Of a DNA stretch of 44,585 nucleotides, positions 16,293 to 24,318 are shown one piece after another. The notes under the pieces were generated by a model. That model saw only the letters and a program-made list of their open reading frames with translations. It was not told the DNA's origin and searched no databases. Position 1 is the stretch's first letter. Each line of letters starts with the position of its first letter. The DNA comes from Thermovibrio sp. (lineage in GTDB: Bacteria > Aquificota > Desulfurobacteriia > Desulfurobacteriales > Desulfurobacteriaceae): positions 1 through 44,585 of the forward strand of contig QOAO01000007.1 of assembly GCA_003978105.1 (NCBI GenBank), written 5' to 3'. The translations under genes were made by a program, and so were the position numbers.

Positions 16293-17381
16293 GTGGAATT
16301 TCACTTGGATAAAGCAAAGATACTTTCCAAAACAGACCTAAAAGAGCTTTTAGAAGGACTTAAAAACTTTGGAAACTTAATTGCCCCAAAGAGAAAGGGT
16401 GAAAAATTCGTATTTGATAGAGTTGAGAACGTTGATGAGGTGGAGTTAAACTATACGAGAACCATCCTCCCGCCAAAGAAATTTCTCCTTCCCTATAGAA
16501 GGGAGAGATTTTCCTACAACCTGGAAACTTTGGAGTTTGAAAATCCCCCATTCACCGAGAATCAAGTTATCTTCGGCATCCATTCCTGCGACCTCCATGG
16601 AATAACGATTCTTGACTCAATCTACCTAAAGGAAAATCCAGACCCCAAATATTTGGATGTTAGAAGAAAAACAATTTTAATCGGAATTTCGTGTAAGCCT
16701 GATGAATACTGTTTTTGTTTATCAACGGGAACGGCGTTTCCCGATGGTGCTAACTGGGACCTGTTTCTCACTGACATTGGAAATGACTATTTCATTACAG
16801 TAGGAAGTCCTAAAGGGGATGAAATATTAATCTCCTTTAAACACCTACTTAGAGAAATTACTCAAGAGGACTTGAACCTCTATAAAAAGACCTCATCACG
16901 AAAAAAAACGCTTTTTAGTGATACTCCAGAACTGAGCAGAATCTCCCAAGTGATAGAACTTGAGTACGAGTCACAAGTTTGGGAGGAGGAAGCGAAAAGG
17001 TGTCTCGGATGTGGAACCTGCACCAATGTATGTCCAACTTGTTTCTGTTACTCCTCTGTCGATATCCCAAGTATCGATGGAAGAATTGTCTCAAGGATTG
17101 AGTTCACAACCTCATGTCAGTATCCATACTACTCCTTAGTAGCCGGTGGACACTACTTCAAGCCAAAACGTTCAGATAGGTTTAAGCACAGGTACTACCA
17201 CAAGTTAGTAGGTTACCCATACCAAGTAGGTAAATTTGGATGTGTGGGGTGTGGAAGGTGCTCTGCTGAGTGTCCAGCAAAAATCAGCATAGTCCAAACA
17301 CTTAAAAAGCTAAAGGGAGAAGGTAATGAAAAAGGAGTTCGAAAAGTTACTGACGAAACCCTTACCACAAGACCCGTTTAA
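16293..17381 (+). CDS. hydB: Group 3b [NiFe] hydrogenase (sulfhydrogenase) beta subunit, iron-sulfur
   Basis: 362 aa, HydB/ShyB/AsrA-like electron-transfer subunit. Two ferredoxin-type clusters are visible near the C-terminus: CLGCGTCTNVCPTCFCY (about 236-252) and CVGCGRCSAECPAKI (about 316-330). The N-terminal ~200 residues match the AsrA-like region with HSCDLHG (about 97-103) and CKPDEYCFC. It moves electrons between the flavin subunit and the hydrogenase small subunit in the cytoplasm. The GTG start follows AAAGGGGGA. The gene order B-G-D-A equals the hydBGDA order of the Pyrococcus furiosus soluble hydrogenase. It overlaps hydG by 56 nt. Confidence 0.9.
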   Translation: MEFHLDKAKILSKTDLKELLEGLKNFGNLIAPKRKGEKFVFDRVENVDEVELNYTRTILPPKKFLLPYRRERFSYNLETLEFENPPFTENQVIFGIHSCDLHGITILDSIYLKENPDPKYLDVRRKTILIGISCKPDEYCFCLSTGTAFPDGANWDLFLTDIGNDYFITVGSPKGDEILISFKHLLREITQEDLNLYKKTSSRKKTLFSDTPELSRISQVIELEYESQVWEEEAKRCLGCGTCTNVCPTCFCYSSVDIPSIDGRIVSRIEFTTSCQYPYYSLVAGGHYFKPKRSDRFKHRYYHKLVGYPYQVGKFGCVGCGRCSAECPAKISIVQTLKKLKGEGNEKGVRKVTDETLTTRPV

Positions 17382-18204
17382 ACCACAAAAGGTTCTTATA
17401 ACTGACGTTGAAGATTTGGCTCCAGACCATAAGAAATTTTCCTTTGTATTTACAAATGATGAACTCAATGAGAAGTGGAACCACACTCCTGGGCAGTTCG
17501 TAATGCTTACAGTTCCAAAAGCCGGAGAAATACCAATATCAATCTGTTCCTCCCCTACGAGGAAAGGAACTATCGAACTAACAGTACGGAAGGTAGGAAG
17601 GAAAACAGAAGTTTTACACAGAATGAAACCTGGAGATTTCGCTGCAATAAGGGGTCCCTACGGAAACGGCTTCCCAGTGGAAATAATGCAGGGACATAAC
17701 GTTCTAATTATTGCAGGAGGATTGGGAATAGCTCCTCTCCGTTCACTCATTTGGTACATCTTGGACAGGAGACAGCTCTTTAAAAAAGTTTACATCCTCT
17801 ACGGAACGAGGAACTTTGAATCTGTCCTTTATAAGGAAGAACTCAGGAGATTAAGAGAAAGAAAGGATGTTAAATGTATCTACATCCTTGACAGGATTGA
17901 AAAAGAGGAAGATAGGAGATGGACCGAGAGGGAAGGGCTTTTAACAGAGGTCATTTCTGAAGTTAAACTAAATCCGGAGGAAACCTACGTTGCGGTCTGT
18001 GGACCTCCTGTAGCCTACCGGTTTATAGGGAAGGAACTTCTCAAAAACGGATATCCAGAAAGCCAAATATTTGTTTCCCTTGAGAGAAAAATGGAGTGTG
18101 GAATAGGTAAGTGCGGTCACTGTCAAATCGGATACAAGTTTGCCTGTATTGATGGTCCCGTTTTCCCCCTTTGGGATACAAAAAATCTCCCGGAGATGAT
18201 CTGA
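17326..18204 (+). CDS. hydG: Group 3b hydrogenase gamma subunit, FAD/NAD(P)H oxidoreductase
   Basis: 292 aa, of the ferredoxin:NADP reductase/dihydroorotate dehydrogenase electron-transfer family. FAD-binding is shown by GQFVMLTVP followed by ISICSS (about 52-76). The NAD(P) fold is shown by IAGGLGIAPLRSLI (about 129-142). A C-terminal [2Fe-2S] cluster uses CGIGKCGHCQIGYKFAC (about 259-275). It exchanges hydride with NAD(P)+ and passes electrons to HydB. The ATG 17326 has a GGGAGAAGG site and lies inside the end of hydB. Its stop overlaps the hydD start by one base (TGATG), so translation is probably coupled. Confidence 0.92.
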   Translation: MKKEFEKLLTKPLPQDPFKPQKVLITDVEDLAPDHKKFSFVFTNDELNEKWNHTPGQFVMLTVPKAGEIPISICSSPTRKGTIELTVRKVGRKTEVLHRMKPGDFAAIRGPYGNGFPVEIMQGHNVLIIAGGLGIAPLRSLIWYILDRRQLFKKVYILYGTRNFESVLYKEELRRLRERKDVKCIYILDRIEKEEDRRWTEREGLLTEVISEVKLNPEETYVAVCGPPVAYRFIGKELLKNGYPESQIFVSLERKMECGIGKCGHCQIGYKFACIDGPVFPLWDTKNLPEMI

Positions 18205-18974
18205 TGGTAAGGGTAGGAATATTAGGACTAACAGGTTGTTCAGGGTGTCAGTGTGAAATCCTCAACTGTGAGGATGCAATTATCAGTTTATTAGGTAAGG
18301 TTGATTTTTCATTTTTCCCTCTTGCGAAAGAGAGCAATTCTATTGAAAACCTTGACATCCTATTTGTTGAAGGTTCTGTATCATCTGGGTTAGATGAAGA
18401 ACTGGTAAAGAAGGGAAGGGAAAGTTCAAAACTCCTCGTTGCCATAGGAAGTTGTGCCTGCTTCGGTGGGGTTCAAGCCCAGAGAAACGATGAGGTATCC
18501 CTCGAGGAAATGATAAGAGAAGTCTATGGAGAAAAAGGTGTTCCAATAAAGGTATTTAAAGCAAAACCTCTTAGGGAAGTAGTGAAGGTGGATTATGAAC
18601 TTCCTGGATGTCCACTCGAAAAGAAACAGTTTATCTATGCAGTTTCCTTTCTACTTAACGGTATAAGGCCTTACTTTCCCAAAATTCCAGTCTGCCATGA
18701 GTGTAAGCTTTCAGAAAATGACTGTTTATTGCTTAAAGGAATTCCCTGTTTAGGACCGGTTACTCAGGCTGGATGTGGAGCTCCCTGCACAGAGAGAAGA
18801 GTCGGTTGCCAAGGATGCCGGGGAAGCTGTGATTTTCCAAACCTTGCCGAGATGCTCTCCCTTCTTGAAGAGTGTGGATTAAAGGAAAAGGATGTCGCCA
18901 ACTTTTCTAAGGTTTTTGGTGGAGTAGATGTTCAGAGGGAACTTTCAAAACTCAACAGGAGAACAGTGAAATGA
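18204..18974 (+). CDS. hydD: Group 3b [NiFe] hydrogenase delta (small) subunit
   Basis: 256 aa. The N-terminal GLTGCSGCQCEIL gives the CxxC ligands of the proximal [4Fe-4S] cluster, with later ligands in AIGSCACFGG and ELPGCPLEK. Further Cys groups from about residue 168 (CHECKLSENDC, CLGPVTQAGCGAPC, CQGCRGSC) bind the medial and distal clusters. I take the ATG at 18204, giving the usual N-terminus, rather than one 33 nt upstream. The gene overlaps hydA by 4 nt. It relays electrons from the Ni site in HydA to HydB. Confidence 0.92.
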   Translation: MVRVGILGLTGCSGCQCEILNCEDAIISLLGKVDFSFFPLAKESNSIENLDILFVEGSVSSGLDEELVKKGRESSKLLVAIGSCACFGGVQAQRNDEVSLEEMIREVYGEKGVPIKVFKAKPLREVVKVDYELPGCPLEKKQFIYAVSFLLNGIRPYFPKIPVCHECKLSENDCLLLKGIPCLGPVTQAGCGAPCTERRVGCQGCRGSCDFPNLAEMLSLLEECGLKEKDVANFSKVFGGVDVQRELSKLNRRTVK

Positions 18975-20278
18975 GAAAGGAAGTAAATATAAATCACCTA
19001 ACGAGAGTTGAAGGTCACGGAGCTGTCAGCATTGTTTTTGAAAATGATAGATTGAAGGAGATAAAGCTGAGATTTACAGAAGGGCCAAGGTTTTTTGAGT
19101 ACATTACGAAGGAGAGGTTATTCATCGAAGTTCCAAAAATTGTCTCAAGAATATGTGGAATATGCTACGTATCCCACCGGTTGGCCTCCTGTTTTGCAAT
19201 CGAGGATGCCTTTAAGGCAGGTATTCCTGACGAAATAAAACTTCTTAGGGAACTCCTTACAGTAGGGGAATTCCTGGAAAGCCACGCTCTACACCTTTAT
19301 TTCCTTGCCCTTCCAGATTTTATGGGGTACGGTTCAACGTTGGAAATGGCCAACGACTATCCCAACGTGGTTAAGAGGGGATTTTTCATAAAGGACGTTG
19401 GAAACAGAATAATGAAGATAATAGGAGGAAAAACGGTTCACGGGGAGAATATCGTTCCTGGGGGATTTGAATCAATACCTAAAAAGGAGGAACTCGAAGA
19501 AATTAGAGAGCTTCTCTACAGGGTGATTCCGGAGGTAGAAGCAACTATCTCCCTATTTGATTCTTTCAACTATGAAAAAACTAACAAAGAACACTCTTTA
19601 GGACTGTGTATAGACTCTGAAAAATTTTCCCTTATTGGGGATAAACTGTTCCTCTCCGATGGAACTATTTTCACAAAGAGGGAGTACGAAATTTTTGTCG
19701 AGGAAAAGGTATCAGATTACAGCACTGCTAAGTACTCCACAATAAATGGAAAACCTTATCTCATAGGTCCACTATCAAGGGTAAATCACTACATTGAGAA
19801 GCTCTCAGGAGAGGTAAAGAAAAGAATACAAACTCTCAAAAACAGATTTCCCACCGACAATACGCTACTTGCAAACCTATCAAGAGCTATTGAGATGTTG
19901 GAACTCTCCTACCGAGGTTTGGATATAGTTGAGGATTTGCTCAAAAGCTACCCATTTACAGGAAAGGTAAAGCTCCATCCAAGAAAGGGAACGGGCTACG
20001 GAGTAAAGGAGGCTCCTCGAGGAACCCTTTACCACAGGTATACGTTTAACGAAGAGGGAAGGTGCATCGGTGCCAACATCATAACTCCAACGGCTCAACT
20101 TCAGTCGGTAGTAGAGAAAGATTTGAAGGAACTTGTAGAGCTCCATCCAGAACTTAACGACAGTGAACTTAAAAAGAAAGCAGAAATCCTTGTAAGGGCC
20201 TACGACCCGTGAATTGCCTGTGCTGTCCACCAGTTTGGTGGAGAAGAACAGATGGTTGAGGTGGTGAGGTATGGTTAA
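18971..20278 (+). CDS. hydA: Group 3b hydrogenase alpha (large) subunit, selenocysteine-containing [NiFeSe] type
   Basis: Read through UGA 20210-20212, the product is 435 aa. The first Ni ligand motif is RICGICYVSH (about 60-69), preceded by the N-terminal LTRVEGHG. At the C-terminus the frame reads AYDP-UGA-IACAVH-QFGGEEQ and then 8 more residues to TAA at 20278. This is the universal DPCxxCxxH motif with Sec414 in place of the first Cys. It is followed by a 15-residue extension that a maturation protease would remove after the His. Without read-through the protein would lack two of four Ni ligands and be inactive. A SECIS-like hairpin follows the UGA. The extended frame overlaps the next gene by 8 nt. 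Role: H2 oxidation or production linked to NAD(P)H. Confidence 0.93.
20223..20251 (+). promoter_or_regulatory. Candidate bacterial SECIS hairpin of hydA
   Basis: CCACC (20227-20231) pairs with GGUGG (20237-20241) around the loop AGUUU, with outer CUGU/ACAG pairing (20223-20226 with 20248-20251). The loop starts 19 nt after the UGA and has G at its second position. The apex CCAGUUUGG is nearly the same as in the cytochrome hairpin. Confidence 0.65.
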
Positions 20279-20753
20279 GACATCTCTTGTGAACGAATGT
20301 AAGCTCTTTTCAACATTTAACGAGAAAGAGAAGGAAGTACTATCAGAGTTTCTTAATGAGGTCTCTTTTAAAAAGGGAAAAGCTCTCTTTGAAGAGGGTA
20401 GTGGGGCAGATGAATTTTTTTTCATAAGGAAAGGGAAGATAGGCCTATACCGAAACGATAACTTTGGAAATCTAACAAAGGTAGCCGAAGTTCACGGAGG
20501 AGTTCCTTTAGGGGAGTGTGCCTTCTTCCTTGGAACACCACACTCACTTAGAGCCATAGCAGAAGATGATGTTAGGGCTCTCTCGCTTTCAAGAGAGAAG
20601 TACGAACTTCTAAAGAGTAACTATCCCCAACTGGCAATAGAGTTAATTGAAATCATTAATGGAATTGTTTCTGAAAGGCTTAAGGAAGAGGATAAGAAGT
20701 TTGCAGATATATTCTGCTTCTTTAGGGTTGGAGGGCGAGAATGGAGAAAATAG
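20271..20753 (+). CDS. Stand-alone cyclic-nucleotide-binding (CNB/Crp-type sensor) domain protein
   Basis: 160 aa. Residues about 10-130 match the CRP/PKA-type beta-barrel: LFSTFNEKEKEVLSEFL, then KGKALFEEGSGADEFFFIRKGKIGLY, then PLGECAFFLGTPHSLRAIAEDDVRALSLSR. A C-helix follows, but there is no helix-turn-helix, so it is unlikely to be a DNA-binding regulator by itself. The phosphate-binding cassette is altered (TPHSLRA in place of the usual PRxA/S-T pattern), so cAMP binding is doubtful. It overlaps hydA by 8 nt and echA by 13 nt. It sits exactly between the two hydrogenases and could be a regulatory or assembly subunit (inference). Confidence 0.82.
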   Translation: MVKTSLVNECKLFSTFNEKEKEVLSEFLNEVSFKKGKALFEEGSGADEFFFIRKGKIGLYRNDNFGNLTKVAEVHGGVPLGECAFFLGTPHSLRAIAEDDVRALSLSREKYELLKSNYPQLAIELIEIINGIVSERLKEEDKKFADIFCFFRVGGREWRK

Positions 20754-22597
20754 TTGGAATGTTAATAGTTGTTCCTTGGATTCTATCTGTTTTAGTTTTT
20801 CTCTCATCCAACCACAGGTTGAGACAATTTATAACCTTTTTGTCCCTTCCTCTACTTACAGCCCTATCGTACATCGTATGGAATTCTCACCTTCCCCTTT
20901 TTATTGAAACACCAGATTGGATGGAAACAGCAGTTACTGTATTTGATTATCTACTACTTGGTTATTTTCTACTCCAGGGAGTAAGGTTCAAAAATTTTTT
21001 AGTCTTTGTTCTTGCTATATTCCAAGTATTCCTACTTACGTGGGCTCTTCTAATACTGTCCCACTCAGAAACACCTTCAATCTATGTTGATAAGCTGACA
21101 GTCTTCTTCTACTTCTTGGTTTCAATTGTCGGTTCAATCATCTGTATATACGCAACAAAGTATATGGAACAGGAAGACTTAAGTAGGGAGAATAGGTTTG
21201 TATCAGTGCTTCTCTGGTTTTTAGGGATTATGAACTTTATAGTCTCTGTTAATAACATTGAATGGTTCTTTACACTGTTTGAAACAACAACTCTCGCTTC
21301 CTATGTCTTAATCAGGTTTAGATGGGATGAAGTATCCATTAAAAATGCTCTTAGAGCTCTCTGGATGAACCAAATTGGAGGAGTGGTCATCCTCCTTTCC
21401 ATACTTTTTGCAGTCAAATACTATGGAACGTTTTTCTTTACAGATTTCCTTAAGTTAGGAATTCCTACTGCTTCTATGATTCCTTTCGGATTTCTCTCAA
21501 TTTCTGCCCTTGTAAAGGGAGCTCAAATGCCCTTTCACAGGTGGCTTTTGGGAGCTATGGTAGCTCCAACTCCTGTTAGTGCAATTCTCCACTCAGCCAC
21601 AATGGTAAAGGTTGCTCCCTATCTGATACTCAGACTCTCACCTGCAATAAAGGGAACCCTCCTTGCCAAACTTCTCATTGTGACGACGGGATTCGTATTT
21701 GTAGCAGCCGGCCTTCTGGCTCTAACTCAGGAAAATTTTAAGAGGATTCTTGCCTACTCAACAATTTCCCTGTTGGGCCTCATGATGCTAACTGCAAGTA
21801 TTGGAAGCCCCGTTGCTGTTATGGCATCCCTTCTTTTGATTCTTTTCCACGGAGTAGTAAAAGCCCTTCTCTTTTTAGAAGCCGGAATTATGGAGAAGGA
21901 GTTTAATGCAAAGTACATAGAGGATATGAGGAGACTTGTAGAGAGAGCTCCAATCACCGTTCTTTTTATTGTGCTTGGTTTTATGAATATGACACTTGTT
22001 CCATATGGAATATTTGTAGCAAAATGGCTAACACTTGAGGAAGCCTGTAATTTTCTCTACCACGGAGCGTACATAGCGTCTGTTATCCTCATAACTGTTG
22101 GAGGGGTTATCTTATCTGTCCTTTACTTTAAAGTTATAGGTGTAATTTCAAGGAAAAGAGGTGAGTTTGTAAGCTTCAAATTGGAGAAGCTTCCGCTAAC
22201 GTATCTTTTAACTACAAGCACCTATTTAACACTTGCCATCTTAGGTTCAATCTTCATAGCTCACCTCAGTACAGACTTTATATCCCCAATAGTAAAGGAA
22301 ATTACACATGAAATTCCCATGATAGAAGCAAAAGGCCTTACTTTCATTACTCCCTACTCAAAATTATTAGGCTGGCAGATTGTTGGAGCAATACTCTTAC
22401 TGATAATTGTTCCTCTACTGGCCTACTTCATTCACCTTAGGGCAGACAAAATATACGAGTATACATGTGGGGAAAACCTACAGTTAAGAATTGGAACCTA
22501 TGATTTTGTATGTATCTCAAAACTTGAGCCATTTGTAGAGACAATATCCATTGCCTTTTTCATCCTCACCCTCATTTTAGGAGGAGGTCTGGTATGA
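20741..22597 (+). CDS. echA: Ech-type hydrogenase membrane subunit, NuoL/Mrp-antiporter-like
   Basis: 618 aa, very hydrophobic, about 14-16 membrane helices. The proton/Na+-antiporter core motif is clear: KGAQMPFHRWLLGAMVAPTP followed by VSAILHSATMVKVAPYLI (about 260-297). HGVVKALLFLEAGIME at 370-385 carries the conserved Lys. It should translocate H+ or Na+ as ferredoxin is oxidised and H2 formed, or the reverse. Overlaps echB by 4 nt. A single antiporter-like subunit fits six-subunit Ech rather than multi-antiporter Mbh. Confidence 0.9.
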   Translation: MEKIVGMLIVVPWILSVLVFLSSNHRLRQFITFLSLPLLTALSYIVWNSHLPLFIETPDWMETAVTVFDYLLLGYFLLQGVRFKNFLVFVLAIFQVFLLTWALLILSHSETPSIYVDKLTVFFYFLVSIVGSIICIYATKYMEQEDLSRENRFVSVLLWFLGIMNFIVSVNNIEWFFTLFETTTLASYVLIRFRWDEVSIKNALRALWMNQIGGVVILLSILFAVKYYGTFFFTDFLKLGIPTASMIPFGFLSISALVKGAQMPFHRWLLGAMVAPTPVSAILHSATMVKVAPYLILRLSPAIKGTLLAKLLIVTTGFVFVAAGLLALTQENFKRILAYSTISLLGLMMLTASIGSPVAVMASLLLILFHGVVKALLFLEAGIMEKEFNAKYIEDMRRLVERAPITVLFIVLGFMNMTLVPYGIFVAKWLTLEEACNFLYHGAYIASVILITVGGVILSVLYFKVIGVISRKRGEFVSFKLEKLPLTYLLTTSTYLTLAILGSIFIAHLSTDFISPIVKEITHEIPMIEAKGLTFITPYSKLLGWQIVGAILLLIIVPLLAYFIHLRADKIYEYTCGENLQLRIGTYDFVCISKLEPFVETISIAFFILTLILGGGLV

Positions 22598-23439
22598 CAG
22601 ATTTATTTTCGATAATAGCTACCCTTCTCTCTCCTATTGTAGGAGGATTTGTATACGGAATAGAAAGAGTTTTAAGGGCAAGGATGCAAAATAGAATTGG
22701 GCCTCCTCTTCTTCAGCCTTTTTACGATTTCCTCAAGCTGATGGATAAAAGACCTGTGATTATTCACTCATTCCACGCATTTATGGGAATCATGTATCTG
22801 ATAGGAACGTGGTTTTCCCTCTACGTCCTATTAGCAGGTGGCGATATACTAATAGCAATATTCTTTCACGTTCTTTCTCTTGCCTTTTTGGTTCTTGGAG
22901 GTTTTAGCGTAAGGTCTCCCTATTCCGTAGTTGGGAGTATCAGAAAGTTGATCCATATGCTTGCTTACGAACCAATATTCGTACTTACTGCTGCAGGACT
23001 GTACCTTGTAACAGGGACCTTCCAGATTTCAGAAATGTCAAAATCCCCATCCATTCCCCTTCTTTACTTACCTTTAGTCTTTGTAGCATTTATCCTTTCC
23101 ATCCCAGCTGTACTTGAAAAATCTCCCTTTGATGTTGCGGAAGCCCATCAAGAAATAATAGGTGGACCCGAAATTGAGTACTCAGGAAAGTTCTACGAGG
23201 CTGTTTATACTGGAAAGTGGCTTGAGTACGTTTACGTATTCTTCTTTGTATTTCTGTTCTCAGGGAATCACTACTGGCTTGGACTTCTTCTCGTTTTACT
23301 GTCGTTTCTTTTAGTAAACCTTATAGATAACTCAACAATGAGGGTTAACTTCAGGCAAATGGTTTCGTTTCATTGGTACATACTAATTCCTCTTGTTGCA
23401 ACCAACGTAATGCTCTTAGCTCTTTGGAGGATTCAATGA
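22594..23439 (+). CDS. echB: Ech-type hydrogenase membrane subunit, NuoH-like
   Basis: 281 aa with about eight membrane helices. NuoH/HyfC signatures are present: GIERVLRARMQNRIGPPLLQPFYDFLKL (about 23-50), a membrane-embedded YEPIF, and EKSPFDVAEAHQEIIGGPEIEYSGKFYE (about 181-208). It anchors the hydrophilic arm and forms part of the ion channel. ATGA overlap with the next gene. Confidence 0.93.
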   Translation: MTDLFSIIATLLSPIVGGFVYGIERVLRARMQNRIGPPLLQPFYDFLKLMDKRPVIIHSFHAFMGIMYLIGTWFSLYVLLAGGDILIAIFFHVLSLAFLVLGGFSVRSPYSVVGSIRKLIHMLAYEPIFVLTAAGLYLVTGTFQISEMSKSPSIPLLYLPLVFVAFILSIPAVLEKSPFDVAEAHQEIIGGPEIEYSGKFYEAVYTGKWLEYVYVFFFVFLFSGNHYWLGLLLVLLSFLLVNLIDNSTMRVNFRQMVSFHWYILIPLVATNVMLLALWRIQ

Positions 23440-23993
23440 ACTTAAAAATTTTCAGGAAGAAATCCCCATGGATACTTCACTACAACACAGGAAGCTGTAA
23501 TGGCTGTGACATTGAGATTCTTGCCTGCTTAGCTCCAAAGTACGATATTGAGAGGTTTGGAGCCCTTAACAGGGGGAACCCTAAACAGGCAGACATATTT
23601 CTCGTAACTGGTCCTGTGACAAAGAGAGCAAGGGAAAGATTGATAAGGCTGTTCATGGAAATTCCCGAGCCAAAAGTTGTAGTAGCAGTTGGAGCTTGTG
23701 CCTGTACCGGAGGTGTATTCAGGGAAATGTACAACGTTGAAAACGGTGTAGATAAAGTTATTCCTGTTGATGTTTACGTTCCGGGATGTGCTGCCAGGCC
23801 TGAGATGATAATAGATGGTATTGTGAAGGCTTTAGAAATCTTAGAAAAGAAAAATAAAGAGATTGAGTTTCCACGTAAATGTAAGTGTTCAGAAGGTCTT
23901 GAAGGGGCTGAGTATCTCTTAGGGAAGCAGCTCAACAGAAGAAAGCTTGTCTTGGATGGATTGAGGAGGTGCAATGAAGATAGAGGAGATTAA
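23436..23993 (+). CDS. echC: Ech-type hydrogenase small subunit, NuoB-like
   Basis: 185 aa. The [4Fe-4S] N2-type cluster ligands are in NTGSCNGCDIEILACLAP (about 18-35), VGACACTGGVF (about 87-97) and YVPGCAARPEMIIDGI (about 116-131). I chose ATG 23436 (ATGA overlap with echB); a longer frame begins upstream but is less plausible. The C-terminus has an extra Cys-containing KCKCSE stretch. It passes electrons from the Fe-S protein EchF to the Ni site in EchE. Confidence 0.93.
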   Translation: MNLKIFRKKSPWILHYNTGSCNGCDIEILACLAPKYDIERFGALNRGNPKQADIFLVTGPVTKRARERLIRLFMEIPEPKVVVAVGACACTGGVFREMYNVENGVDKVIPVDVYVPGCAARPEMIIDGIVKALEILEKKNKEIEFPRKCKCSEGLEGAEYLLGKQLNRRKLVLDGLRRCNEDRGD

Positions 23994-24318
23994 GTTACCT
24001 TTAAGGGATATAAGGAGGGCCATCCAAGATTTCTACGACCCTGAAAAGTGGCACTTTATAACCGTCAATGGAAGAGATTTGGGTGAGAAAATAGAACTTA
24101 AATGGTTTTTCGCAAGCTATGAGGACGTTAACAGGTATACTGTTTTTGTTTCTGAAACTGAGTATAACGATGAAGTCCCAACTATAACTTACATAATTCC
24201 CTCAGCCTGGATAGCAGAGTGGGAACTTGCAGACCTTTTAGGTTTAAACGTTGAAGGAGCAAGGAAGGGATTGTTTTTAGAACTAGATAGTCCTCAAGCA
24301 CCCTTAAGGAGAGGTTAA
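23974..24318 (+). CDS. echD: Ech-type hydrogenase subunit, NuoC-like
   Basis: 114 aa, small version of the NuoC/30-kDa fold. It contains SAWIAEWELADLLGLNVEGARKGLFLE, similar to the NuoC ending where the subunit docks on the large subunit. The ATG is preceded by GGAGGTGCA and overlaps echC by 20 nt. The stop is directly followed by the echE start. No cofactor motif is expected or seen. Confidence 0.85.
   Translation: MKIEEIKLPLRDIRRAIQDFYDPEKWHFITVNGRDLGEKIELKWFFASYEDVNRYTVFVSETEYNDEVPTITYIIPSAWIAEWELADLLGLNVEGARKGLFLELDSPQAPLRRG

Noticed and set aside
18171..18203. Longer N-terminus for HydD from the upstream ATG at 18171.
   Set aside because: The ATG at 18204 gives the standard start of the small subunit and couples to hydG by a one-base TGATG overlap.
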